NCBI RefSeq assembly: GCF_001039355.2 | Contig: NW_019775336.1 | Coordinates: forward strand, 230,248-294,247 | Direction: 5' to 3' | DNA from: Lingula anatina | Lineage: Eukaryota; Brachiopoda; Lingulata; Lingulida; Lingulidae | Length of the DNA stretch: 64,000 nt | Shown here: in pieces, positions 22,586 through 36,528 of the stretch | How positions within the stretch are numbered: position 1 is the first letter of the stretch | How the letters are laid out: each line of letters starts with the position of its first letter | Made by a program: the position numbers and the translations under genes | The notes under the pieces: generated by a model | Seen by the model: the letters and a program-made list of their open reading frames with translations, nothing else | Told to the model about the DNA's origin: nothing | Databases searched by the model: none

Positions 22586-24970
22586 GGGGGGGGCGAGGGG
22601 CAAGAGAATGGAACCGTTTTGATCTGTCATAGAAAGTGGCACAGCCATACCGTGTTCTCTTTTGCAAAATAATAAAACTGATACCCACAAAACTTGTTTT
22701 GCGTTTTCTTTGACGTAGTATTACACACATCACGAATCATGTATTTAGAACCTTCACATTTCACCTTGATGGTTTCAAACTTACCCCTTTTGCCCTTGCT
22801 CTCATAACAGGTTAACCGCACTCAGAGATGCATGCCAGACATGTATGAAAGAAAAACCGACCGTTCGGGTCGATATTAAGGTGAAATGACCTCAGATGTT
22901 TTAGAATTATTTGCATAGTTCTCTGAATTCATGCATTAATTTTATACACGTCTTGTCCCTATTTCGAAACATTAAGGCAGATCCTTGACCAGGTCTGTAG
23001 AAAACAAGTTTAGGTGTGTGGGTGGGGGTTTTGAGTATCCAGAAAAAACAGTAACAGTAACGGATAACGGCAAAAATATGTATTTGACATTAGTCTTCGA
23101 CGGGATATTTTATGACTTATTCAGGCGTACATATATATAGGTTAGAAGAGTGGACCCCCCCCCCTTCTTTTAACAATCTGAGCTCACGACTGGCGTGGTT
23201 AAAAAATCGGGGAGAGGTGCGGTTATGCGCCCCCCCCCCCCTCTCTCTCTCTCTCTCTCTTCTTTTTTTTTAAAAGAACTTGCGACTGTTATTCATGACT
23301 TTGATATCTGTGGCGTACAATATACTGTATGATGTCAATGACGCCTTTTATGCTGGGAACTGGAGAAGTTCTGCCCTTTCTGTGCGATAATGGATGTTTT
23401 TGTGATCGCCAGTTGTCGTGATACTAGTTTTTCATTCTATTTATACCACAATTGAATGTGTCAGGTTGAACGGATCTTGACCCAACTGTTATTGAAAAGA
23501 GACTATAGTGTAAGACCTACATTTGATTATACTTTATTTTTAAAACAGTTCTCGTGAGTTTCGTCTTTACATACGTGGCCTAAACAATTTTGCACATATT
23601 TTGATATAAATGATTTGTTTATAATATGTTCTTTGTAATCATGTATGATTTTATAATTACTTGTATATATACTGGTATACATGTATGTTATTAAATAAGA
23701 TACCGACATTTAATATGATTAAGATAACATACAAGGGCTATTCAAAAGGTAATAATGATATTCATATTCAAAGAAATAGTTAACTACTGTTAATGAGTTT
23801 TTTTTAGTTTTTTTAAATTTGTTTATTTATTTACTATTATTTTTTAATTACAGACCAGCCTCGTTTCATGACCACATTCCGCATGCGCGGTAACCTGATG
23901 AACTTCCTGGACAGACGTGAACACCTGGAGAGGGCGCTGCGGTTCATGTTCTGTCTTCACGAGGATGACTTCCTCTGGGAGCAGATAGAGTATGGTTCCT
24001 TATTACTCAGGTAAAAGATCGATTTTTGTGCCCACTTTTCGATCAGTTTTTATTATCTAAAACCATATCTAATTCAAGATACATACCCCCCTCAGTGTGG
24101 TGCAGGAAGCATAAACTTAAATTTTAACAGCTAGTACTCACTAATTACAAATTGATCGTTAAAGGCTTGTTCCCAATGAAACCATCGTTCCACGTAGATG
24201 GATCCTGCTCCGCGGAGACTCTCGCTGAAAGCAATCAGATTAACAGATTAATACGGAATGGGCCCTTACTCTTTCCTTTCAATTATATTTATTTATTTAT
24301 TTTTTTTATTATTTCTATATATTTTAATTTATTTTGTCATAAAACAAAACGTTTGTATGTGTATGTTGCTATTTTTGTAAATGAGCGTGTTCGTACGCAC
24401 ATTGTTTCCTGTAATGTCTTTTTATACATCAATCTTCGACTTGCGATAGAATTTAAAAGGAAATTTCTGATATTGATTTCTGTTCTGTATGTTTCTATGG
24501 TATTTCTCATTTTGCAGCGTAAACTCTGACGCGTAAAAATTATTTGAAATGAATTACTGGTTGTGTAGGGCAAACTAGGTTTTGAGCATTCCGAAATTTA
24601 GAAATTAAGTCCAATGTTTCAGGTATTCTATCCCCATGAGCTCTTTATCTACTTTCCGCCAGATCGTGGATAATAATAAATTGATGAACGTGCACGGTGT
24701 GTTCATAACGGAAATACGAATCCGGCTGAAAGATTCCGAGAAAGTTGTCTATCCGCAGAAAGTTTCTGGATGGCTTCATGGTGGGTAACGACATATCTTT
24801 TTTTTTTTTTTTTCTCGAGTGTATGTATGCGATTTAGGATTAAGTTATTTCGACTTTTTAAAATCAACCAACAACAGCATATGACACAAAGATATTGAAG
24901 CTAGAAGTAGAAATGAGGGACACTAGGGTTACCACTTTATGTAGGCGTGATGTTGTTTTTCTACAACTTG

Positions 24971-25007
<37 letters not shown>

Positions 25008-25804
25008 TATCCTTACGTGTTTTTTTTCACTGCCGACTAATTTCCTATCATTCCAATGTGCCCTTTACTTTATTCCAGTGAGACCAATCGACCTCTATTA
25101 CTCAAAGACAGTGAATCTCCACGAAACTCTTCTATATCGGTATTTATCTTTGACGGGACGCGACGTCCATTTGATTGACAGCAGCAACATGCTGTCCACC
25201 GTCAGCGTGGAGGAATTGACCAGAGTTAGAATTAACTGCCATACGGAAAGTAAGTATATCTATCTATTTATTTATTTATTGTGTGTGTTTGTTTTTTAAC
25301 ACTAGCTTCACTAAAGGTATTGCAAAATTTGCCCGGGCCTCTTGTGATTTTGAAGAAGACTTTGTTCTATCTGATTATTTTTATGTAAAATAATCTTAAT
25401 TTTTCTACAAAGGTGCCAAGTGCATCCCGGTGCAAGGCGACACAGTAGTCCACGTGGTGTTCGATAAAGAGATGGAGGAGAAACTGAACGACCACAGCCT
25501 CGTTTTCCTGCTGCCCAAGAACGCGGACGCTTTCCTTGACACTGTCGTCAGGTTGTCGCAGGTAAGGGTGTCCCAAAGCTGTGGTCCATTTTACTTACTG
25601 GTTCAGTAAATGATGTGGAATTCTGAAGTGAATGAATTGCTTCGGAAAGCGAGAGAAAATGAGTTACTAAACAAAGGTGTTGTCTCTTTTTGATTTTAGG
25701 TCTAATACAGTTGTATATACGTGCTTGTTTTGTGATGTTGATTAGAAAGCGACTGAAAGAGCGCCACTAGATATTTGTGTGTGAATATGTGTGTGTGCGC
25801 GTGC

Positions 25805-25862
<58 letters not shown>

Positions 25863-26559
25863 ACCGGCCTGTCGGATTTTAGAGATGGGATTAAGATATA
25901 CACCTCCACCGTCGCCTTAGTCTCGTTTGCATTATTACTATATTTTAATTGCATTCAAAGTTGCTTGTGTTTAGTTTAACTTAGACAAGTAAGATTTTTA
26001 GAAAATGTTTTTGTGACGGTCCTGCAGCAGTAGCAACCCACACTTTACTCATACTGTAGTTGCATAAATATGTTCCGTTCAAAGTGTTCCTTCATATAGT
26101 TATTTCCGAATAATAAAGTTTTTCGTAATACAGAATGTGTAAAAGTTACGTACTTAAGGCCTTTTTAGCCGATCGCCAATAAAATGTATCATCTCGCAGC
26201 ATTTTTTTATGTAGAGAATTTTTTTTAGTTTTGTTGGTATCAGTTTTACCTGTCGACATATGTTTGTATAGACGGAAAATTATTTTTCTCGCGTTGTATT
26301 TTATATACAGTTGTGGATATAAAATTGAGACGGCTGCGTTGTATTTTGATCAACTGGCCATTTCCACTGGGGCAAATGCGTTTTGTGCTATGAAAAACTT
26401 ACAGATGTCAAACTCGAAGAAAACGTTCATTAAGTCCTTATAGTGCCAGTGTTGTCAACGTGCGCTGTTTATATTGTTTTTATGTCAAAGCACTGTTTTT
26501 ATTTTATCTTTGTAGCGATCCTTGAGTTTCAAGGTAAATCCATTATCTTCCGCTAATAT

Positions 26560-26590
<31 letters not shown>

Positions 26591-29500
26591 TTAACCAGCA
26601 TTCATTTATTGCTCGACTGAAGCCGCACCCCTTTAAGATGCTTTGGTTTGAGTTTGCATGTAAATACATTAACTAGTCCTCATTCCACTAACGATATATC
26701 TCAAACATGGCATGTAGACTAACGTATAGAACATGTATTACCATATATAATTTTGCTGAACAGCAGAATCCCAGTTCTCAACTCACCTTCTACATATTAT
26801 GCATTTGAAAGTGAATCACATAACACATCCCGGGTACGGTAGTGCTCATATATACATTCAGCTAAACCTACTAGCACTCTCTTACGACGGGGTTCGCTAG
26901 TGGTCTGTTGCAAAATTACTGTATCTTCTTCAATTTTGTTTACTACCAATATACCGGTACTAGATTAGAAGCCCCTGTGCTATCAGAGAGAAAGCGAAAC
27001 CTACTATATATGTTATACAGCTACTTTGCAACGGTATCCTTTTTCTATATTTGCGGATTATCTGGCTTGTTTCACCTACATTTTTGAAAGGGTTGTGAAT
27101 TTTTTAATCAAAGGGAGGCGAGATTCCTTGGTTTTACATTGCTGAAAAGCTGCAAGTTGTTTATGATCGCGCCAAGACCTCACTGACAAGTTTGTGGTCA
27201 GTATTTGTATGTAGTGGCCAATATTGAAGCGCCAGCCTTTGCCCAAATCAGATATACATAAAAGTGATCACTGAGAATGCATAATCAGACCTGTGTAGAA
27301 GGTGAGTCTGATACACTGTATCTCCCCCCCCCCCCTACAAACCCTTTTTAAACACAGTAAGATTATCTACATGTGTATTTGGAGTATATTAAAATATAGC
27401 AGTATGTTTTTATACCCTTTTCTTGTGGGTTTATGTTACGTTCTCCATATTTGTTAGGATTTACCAGACCACTGCATTTGTATACCGGGGCCTGGTGTAA
27501 GTTGATTTTTGGGACATTCCATTTCGATTTTTATACATATTATTTTATGATAAAAAAAGTCTCAGTAGATCTTTGCCATTTTTGAAGAAAGTATAAGATG
27601 TTGTAGCTATACTTTTATTCAAACTAGGGGTTGAGCATTTTTAGTAGGAATGGGTGTTACACTGTGTTGCGAACGTAACTGGTGAGTGGTGACGAATCAT
27701 GTGCTTTGTCAGTCACACTCTATTGATTTAGTAGACCTTGTGGGTTTGGGTGTTATTATGATATATTCCCTTTGCTTCTGTTCTTTTTCACTTTCTGGCT
27801 TTGATCTTTAAAAAAATTATTTATTTATTTATTATTTGCTGTGCTATTTTGTAACTATACTCCCACCCTTTCAAAACAAGTAAGAAAGAAGGGAAATAGT
27901 GAACTACTTGCACTGATTTCATGATTTCATTCATGGCTATGGAAGTTGGTTGTGGGGTGTTTTACTTGTACTATATGTGGTCTAACAGTATAACAATATT
28001 TGACTTCATACGTACCTTTTAATCACTTACGGTGGTGGATGACGAAATATGACATCATGCTTACGTCACATGACGTCACGGGTTTCGTGGCACGCATGCT
28101 GAGATGACTAGAATGGGTTGATGTTTTTAAAAAAGATCAAATATAGATTTAACAGTTACTGTGTAATATTCTCTTGTTGCATATTTCATAAGTTGATAAC
28201 AAAATCTGATAATTTTGTATTTATTTGATGATAAAGGAGTGACATTTTCTCAAATAAACTACAGCCGTCTCATCGTAATTTAAATTCCTGCTTGCGTTTG
28301 ATGTATGTATTAACGGCGGCAATTTCCACCAAAAGTTTATATGGAAGTATATACTGGCTTCCAGACAAAGTATCATATTTGCAGTATCAGTGTGGCATTT
28401 TCATGAGGTGCAGTGACTATGACTGTAATATAGACAAATTGGTAGTAATATACATGTAGTCGCCCCTACATGTATGGTAGTGACACAAAAATAATTTGAA
28501 ATGTGCGTCTTAAAGCGTATCAATGCGTACCAGTTTCTCTACGTTATGGATTTAAATGTGTGTTATTCCTGTTTAATGCGTATTTCTTTGTATTTATGCG
28601 TATCAGTGCGTATTAGGCTGTAATTTTGCGTACCTTTTTTTTCTATTCAGGCCGTGCGGGATATTTCTGGGACCCAAACACCTATTACGGAAATTGATAT
28701 TGCTACGGGAGAGATCGACGAAGTTGACCACTTCGTGAGTATTTTGGTTATGATTTAAATGGGCAGAATTTTCATCACATAAAAGAAGAGGATTTTGCAT
28801 GTACCCAGAAAGAGCAAGATATTTCGATTTGTATTGCCTTTTTATTTCTTTAATTAACAATCTCTTTATGCTATTTATTTAACTGAGGATGTCACACAAT
28901 TTAATATTATTAATAAGAAACACCCTCACTCTGTGGGCGAATAAGTGAATCATTTCAGGTTTTTTTTTTACACATATATTGTATTCCTGATATTTCTGAT
29001 GTCTGGGAATTCCCACAGGTTATAAATACATCAATATCAAACGGTGGAAATCCCTATAATGTTATTTTTGGATGCGGAAGTTTTTCGTAAGTCCTTAAGT
29101 AGGTGGGGAAATTTCTTGAGTCAGTGTCGTAGTGTCTCTGGTTGTTAGAATGCCCTAGCTTTGATCGTTTTGTTAAACATGAAAATGACATATGTTTAAT
29201 GGATCATATGAAAAAGAAACTTACAGAGCCTGTCTTTCTGGTTGTTATATATTTCAAAGACAAGATAATAGCTATAGAATATCCCTATATAAGATAAAAA
29301 TAAAGAAGTCAGATGATCTACGCACGATATTTATAGCAATCAACAGGGGAATCCCCTTCTGACACACGGATTGCTGATAAAATTCCCTGCGTATTTTTTG
29401 ACGGAACTTAACCTCACTTCCTTGTATCAAGTGGAGGGAGAAGCACTGTTTATATACAGCTCTATGTGCGGGCGTTTCGTGGTAAGTTCAGGTTCGTAAT

Positions 29501-31737
29501 GGCCTCATTTAATGGTTATTTTGATCTTTGATTTCATCGAGTTTGCCTACCAAGCCATCGATGTACGTAGACCGATGGTTCAATGGGAATGAGCCCTTTA
29601 AAATGAATCTATATTTAACTCTCTGAGCTTCTCAGTAAACGTATGTGAGGGACTCAGTTCAGAGTTTGGTGCGAGCGGTGGACGTCACAGTTTATTGTAG
29701 AAATTATATACGCTGTTGACATAGACTCATTTTAATTGCTGATGAAGGTGACATAATCATGATCGTAGAAATGATGGAAGTGCTGTATACTGTATAAACT
29801 ATCGGCAGTTGTTAACTTAGATTTTTGTTGAGGATATTGGTGGACTTCAAGTGTTGTTCTTAAGCCACCTACCTAAAATTAAATAAAAACACACACATAC
29901 ACACAAACGCACAAACATACAAGTCACACGCACGAACCCACACACACATACACTTCCGCCAGTTCCTTTCCCAAATGAAGGAAACATACTCTCAAGTAGA
30001 CTATAAAGTCTACGGGGTCGGTGACAGGTTCACGTTTCGTTTTCTTCGCAATGGCAAGGCCGATGTAAACTTCCCCCCCCCCCCCCCCAAATTCCTTTCT
30101 CACTGCTTCCTCCCTACTACACACTTGATGTCCCAAATCTGATATGTGTACAAGACGTTATTGTACTCGAAGACCTATCAGCATTGAACTGTTCACTATT
30201 ACACCCTCCCAAATGTGAGACAGGCTGTGCCTCCCCCTACCCCCCCCCCCCCCCTGGGTATGGCAGAATATTTGAGGGGGATTTCTCAGCGAAAGTCTAC
30301 CAATGTACATCAGGTTTTGCCGCGATGGCATAATTTTAGTTTCATGCTTTGAGTCCTATGCACCTGAATGATGGCTCAGCTGCAGGTATCATTATGTATC
30401 AAGTGGGCCTAAGAATGTTGATTATCCCCTAAAAATTAAATTATCTTTATTTTTTGTCTTTCTTTCCTTTTTAATCACCTTTCTTTTTTTCGTGTCGTTT
30501 TTTAGCAACTCCTAATGCAGGCCATAAACCAAAGTGAACGACGGCCACCGGACGTACGGCGTAAGTAGATTTTTATTAATCAAACCTTTAAAACGTGACT
30601 ATTTTTCTTCTTCACGCGGCGAAGCCCCAGTTGCACAAAAAAAAAAAGAAATAAAATAAAATAAAAAAGGTCATTTTCCTGGTTTACTTGACTAGGATTT
30701 CCTTGAGAGTGCTGTTACATTGATCCTGATAGGGTAAGATGTGACAATGTAACGTTGGTAATTTTAAAAGTTCTTAACCAGGGAACCTGACTTACGTTTT
30801 TTTTTTTTTTTTTCCTGTGAAATCGGGGCCAGAGACTTAAAGCGCCATTTGTCTAGGGAACATTAAAGTACTAACCTCAAAATACAATTAAATTAAATTA
30901 AATAGATAAACCTTTGTAATATTATGATTATATCGTCTTTTTATATCCTTGAAACGAGAAATCTAGGTCATGTGACGCAATAGTGGCTTGGGCTAATTGC
31001 ACCCTAATTTTTTATTTTTATTTATTTATTTATTTATTTTTTTCAGGCACTGCGCTGCTGATAGGGCCGACTTATCCCTTCCTTCCGGTGAACAAGCAGC
31101 TGCCTGGAGTAGAGAATGACATCAATACTATCAGAGAGATCATACAGCAGCCCCCGTTCAACTTTAGAAAGATTCATGTACGTATTCTGACTTATCTATT
31201 GGTTTATGAATAGCCTTTTAATATTTTGTTTTTGTGTGTGGTTAAAAAGGGAAGCGTAACGTATAACAAGATGCTTTCAGCTTTAAACTTAGCAGAAAAG
31301 GATGAGAAGCAGTATGCATGTATGCCGTCTGAAAAACTTTCAGTTTTTCAATTTTAAGCTAAGTTCAATTTAAACAGTTAAAATTGTTGACATTGAAAAT
31401 CTCATGACCTCCAAATTTCTCGACGGTGTTAATCTATAAAACCAACGCTATATCTTCAGATATTAGAGAAGCATGCAGCCACCAAAGAAAATATCCTTCA
31501 GTCGATGCACGATATAGTGCAGAATATTCAGCCACGTAGCGTGTTTTTCCTCTTCTACGCTGGACACGGGATGCAAGTAGAGGGCGAGTGGGATGAGGGC
31601 TTGGTTACGGCGGATGTTCCCACAGTGGATGTAGGTGTATTATTTGTTTATTACGAAATGAAAATTGGAAAGGCGCAGATAATTTTTAAAGAAATCCAAC
31701 ATCTTTGTCTCTGTATACCAAAGTATATATATATAGC

Positions 31738-31778
<41 letters not shown>

Positions 31779-34700
31779 CAAACGGTTCATTTAGGGCAAA
31801 ATAAGTGAAACTCGGTCAGTTGTCAAATAAAATGCTACTGAAAGAGCACCACACAATGACCACGTGCGTGTGTGTGAAGGAGAGAGAGAGAGAGAGGGAG
31901 AGAGAGAGAGACTTTGTAACTTTTCTTTATATTTTTAGGGTCTTCAAAACTCCCCGGAGAAATTCGTCATCACTGGGGACGACCTGAGACCGTTCCTGAA
32001 CGCGTTGTCGGAGCGGAATGTGTACGTTTTCATGGTGTTTGACTGCTGCCACTCTGGGAGGATTTACCGAGGGTTCGATCACGGCGATAGTCCATTTCAG
32101 CCTGTTGGTGAAAGACAGGTGAGATTTTAACATGCAGCATCTGTTAAATGAATATCTGTAAATCTAGATATCTAGATAATTGCCTCTTTTCATTTTAACA
32201 TTAGAAATTTGAAAATGATGACTTTTTATATTTTTATATTTTAATATAAATTCATTAAAATGAATTTAAAAATTCAGCAGTTCGTTACCGTTACTACGTG
32301 ACTAGCAGCGAAATTCTGGGTTTCTCTCTACCTTGCACCATCTTATTTATTCGTATTTTTATGGTTTAGAATTATTTTCACTGAAATGTTATATTGAATT
32401 GTATATAGGGACGAATGCCAGTGAGACAGATCAACAATTGAAGATGGCGTTTCCATTGTCTCTCTATTTCTCTCTTAATTTGCGCATATTTCAAACTTTC
32501 TTTCCTCTCACAACACAGATAACATTTGACGACCTCATGGCAGCGGCCAAGGCAAACGCCAACCCCGACGCCGAGGAGGATACCGCCCCTAAATATCGGG
32601 GAAACGACGCCCCGGTCAAGCGCATTAGTCCGAAGGGCTGGTCCCCCTCAAAGGCCAGTCACTTTGTCCACTTGGCGGCAGCGTCTCACCTGGAGGTGGC
32701 GTATGAAGTGAAAGACAGAGCGGACGGGCTGAATCACGGTCTCTTAACGAGTTGTATGCGACGCGTGATTAAGGAGGTGAAACGACCGGAGGAGCTCACG
32801 ATGAAGACTTTGTACAGGTAGTATAGGGCAGATTTTACAATTTGTACCTAAAAAATTTGCCTTCCAAATAATGGCACTCGATATCGTCTTTGCATTAACT
32901 TTTACGAAGTATCTGCTTATTTCTGTGACATTTGATTAAGATTATGATGTTATGGTTTTGTTGAAATGGAGTGCCCTGTTCATTATCGTTCTTTTTGTAT
33001 CTACCGGTTCAGGTATAAGGTTTTGTGTATGGACATTTTCTTAAACATGTCAGATGAAGAAAATCTTTGTTACTCATGTAACTGTTATGAATTTCTCATA
33101 TATTACTGGTTTAAGATATCTCGTCTTAATAAGTCCCTTTTGATATAAATATGAATAATATTTTAGACTCGTCTTACGCGAGCTGGAGCGAACAAACCGA
33201 GCCAATCAAACGCCACAGCTAGAGGGCGCTGGGAACATGACGCTCTTTGGGAAAACGCACGGTAAGAGACATATTTTCATTCTGTACCAATAAATCACTC
33301 TATTATACCTGCCTTTTATTAAAGCAGTAAATGGGGTGTATATTCTGGATGGAGGGTATTCACCTGGGTAGCCTCATTCCCTGCTGAAGACGTTCTAGAC
33401 AAACATAGGGACCATTCCCAGACCCTATCGTACTAACTGTAGATCGATCTATCTCCAAGGGGATTCTCGCTAAATTGCAATCAACTTAAGCGGTTTAGAT
33501 GTCTGTCACGCCTACTGAAGCTGCAAGGGGGTAATTGATTATCATTTAGCAGCTTCAGTAGGCGTCTCAGTTATCTAAGCTGCTGAAGCTGCAAGCAATT
33601 TAGCGAGAAACCCCTTGGAGATGGATCGAACCTGTTAGATCGATCTAGGTATGGGTACCCAGCCATAGAAATATTGGAGGTTAACAATTTCAACATTAGC
33701 TGTTGATTGAAGAAAACAATACTACTTTATTTTTGAAAAGATAATTTATAATATCGTTCTCTCTTCCCGCCAGTTGACCAGTCACCTACCCAATGCTACG
33801 AAGTGATGTCCGTCATCGACGACAGAGTGACCATAGGCGCTGGTCAGTTACAGCTCCTACACAGTGGACAGTACGATATATTTGCACCAACTACAAACCT
33901 GGACGTGGCCACAAAACTTGAGAAAGAGAGCCCGCTCTGGTGCGGACGTGTTGATATCAGTGATTACGATATAGACTTGGACACGACTAGGGGATACGTT
34001 ATAGAGCGCTCTGAGCATAAACCCATTGAGGTGAGGACTGATGTGATGTAATCTGAATATTTATAGATTAACTAATCATATAGTAATGGTATTATATCTA
34101 TACATTGCTGCCTTGTAGACTTTGTTTGGGATATACTTGAATGCTTGGGTAGGTCTTACCGGTAGATGTACTATTACAGTAGAGATAAGGCTTGGAGGTA
34201 AACCATATCTAGCTACGCTGTTGTCCTAAGCAGTCGATACACTTTTTGATTGTCGTTTTTAAAGCAAAAACTAAAATATACGAAGTAGTTCTGATTTATG
34301 CGAAATTTACAAATATGGAATGGTGCGCAAACCTTTTGGGCTCCAGTGTATCAAACGCCCTCATCAGAACATAAAGCATGAAATTAAAGTCCATACTTTT
34401 TTTCATATTTGAAAATCTTTTTCACTATGAATGGGCCATGGCTTCGGTTGAAATGTATCTTGAACTGTGTCTTATTTTTCGTTTTGGTTTACTTCATAAG
34501 AAGGGTTGGGTCGCAAATGCGTGTTCGACGTCTTTGGGTATAAGATTTATCCCCACAATGCTATTTTTATCGAACTTATCGTCATAATGTTCAGAATTAA
34601 CATGCATTTAATGATCAATACAAATCAAATGGAAATGCGGTATTTTTTCACAGAGGTCCTGCTTGTGTGTTCTCCACAAGGGTAGCCACCCGCGGTATCA

Positions 34701-34864
34701 CGTGACCATCAGAGCAGGAGACGACGAATCGAAGGATATAAAGACGCATCTAGAGGCGCAGAAACTGTTTAAAATGCGACCATATGAAGACAAGAAAGAG
34801 ACAAAAACGAACAAATTTGCAGACCTCATTGTTATAACCAAAGAGGACTATAAGGGGTAAGTCC

Positions 34865-34913
<49 letters not shown>

Positions 34914-36121
34914 TTTCTCCTCAAATGTGCAAGACATTTGCAGTTTAATTGTCGTAATCGAGGTTTTAGAATTTTATAAATAATTTTGTAAAGTTTTGTT
35001 ATTTGGAGCATCGACATAATATGTCCAAGTTTGGAGTAATTCCTCCAGTCTCCATTGTGCTTGTACATTTTTTTTTTTTTTTAAGAATCTGTACTAATGT
35101 TTACATTTGATAATAAACATTCAGCTCACCCCACTGGTTCACCCGGCGTTCTGGCAAGTCATTAATTCCTCCCGTCAGCGCTGACGAGACCACGTCAGGA
35201 ACGGTCCTTGCCGTGAACCTGGCTAAGGTGTGCCGGTACGAGATGGCGCTGAAGCAGCACCACAGCAACGGCGGTATGATGCTGAACGTGCGTTTCCACT
35301 GCAAGAGAATCTCCAGTGTGACCCCGTACCGGGCCGCTGACAAGACGGCTAAGATTCAGCGAGCTTTGACTGAAGAGCCTGAGCTTTATCAAGGTAAAAC
35401 CGGATCCTTCGATTGTCCTCGACTTTTATTGAAATTCCCTTTACACTGGACGCCGTCCTTTCTGCGTCCTTTGTGACACCACGAAACTGGCATCACTGTG
35501 GTCGTAGAAAGTAGGGACAAGCATCGCCTTGGTTGCAGAGTAAAAGCTCAATGACCGGCCAGTTGTCGGCACGTTAAGTATTAATTTCTTTTACTCTCAA
35601 ACTGAGTCGTACTGCGGGACGCAGAAAGGACGCCGTCCAGTGTAAAGGGGGCTTAAGGGGTTTACATCTCAGTTTTTTGTTATTGGTCCTGGACCAGTTT
35701 TGTTTTTTATTGCTCCTATTGTATAGTCACAGTTTTATATCGTTTCTTGCGTGATTAAAAAAATCCTTTTAGCTTTACAATTTGTAACTATGCCAAGATA
35801 ATACATTTTTATTACTGTATTTTCATCACAAGATTTTAGTATTGTTGTCAGTTATCATCCAGATTAAACTTATTTTGTTCTCTGCCTTCTATAGTCAATA
35901 ATGAATATGATATGGGTATAACAAGGAAATAACAGTTTGCCCCCGGTTTCACAAAAAACAAACAAACAACAAAAAAAAAATAACAACACTTAAGTCAGGG
36001 GTTCCCCGGTTAAGAATTTAATTACCAACGTTACATGGTTACATGTGCACATCTTACCCTATCAGGAACAATGTTACAGCACTCTAATGTTGACCCTAGT
36101 TAACTAAGCCATGGAACAGAC

Positions 36122-36154
<33 letters not shown>

Positions 36155-36492
36155 TGTGTGTGTTTGTGAAACTGGGACCTGATCTTATGCAAGATTGCGC
36201 ACTGTTATTATTTTTGATTCATTTTTATTTGTATTACCTTGATTTTAATGTATTGTGAATTTTACATTAAAGGCGTATGTGCCGAACCTCCTAGACTGAA
36301 GGCCCACAAGGTAGCTTACGATGCAAAGGGGAATGTGAAAGAGGTCACACCCGGGTCGGGAGACGCCATTGTTTTCCAGGTTGAAAACCACGAAGATTTC
36401 CCTATCCACGTGTGTGTTTTACTCTTTGGCGTGGACGGCTCAATCAGTGACCCATTCCTGCCTAACAGAGAGGCAAGTTCACCGCGATCCAT

Positions 36493-36528
<36 letters not shown>

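Larger units (their letters stand above)
30506..33261 (+). other. Exons 10-15: C14 metacaspase-type catalytic domain
   Basis: These exons cover about residues 401-710. First strand: 'TALLIGPTYPFLPVNKQLPG', then 'VENDINTIREII', the usual opening of C14 domains. Exon 12 has 'SVFFLFYAGHG' (His498). Exon 13 has 'NVYVFMVFDCCHSG' (Asp554, Cys556). Exon 14 has 'HFVHLAAASHLEVAYE' and 'LNHGLLTSCM', matching the strand and HGxxT element of metacaspases and orthocaspases. Exon 15 closes with 'QTPQLEGAGNMTLFG', a pattern I know from bacterial caspase-domain proteins. All catalytic residues are present, so activity is plausible. Confidence 0.85.
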
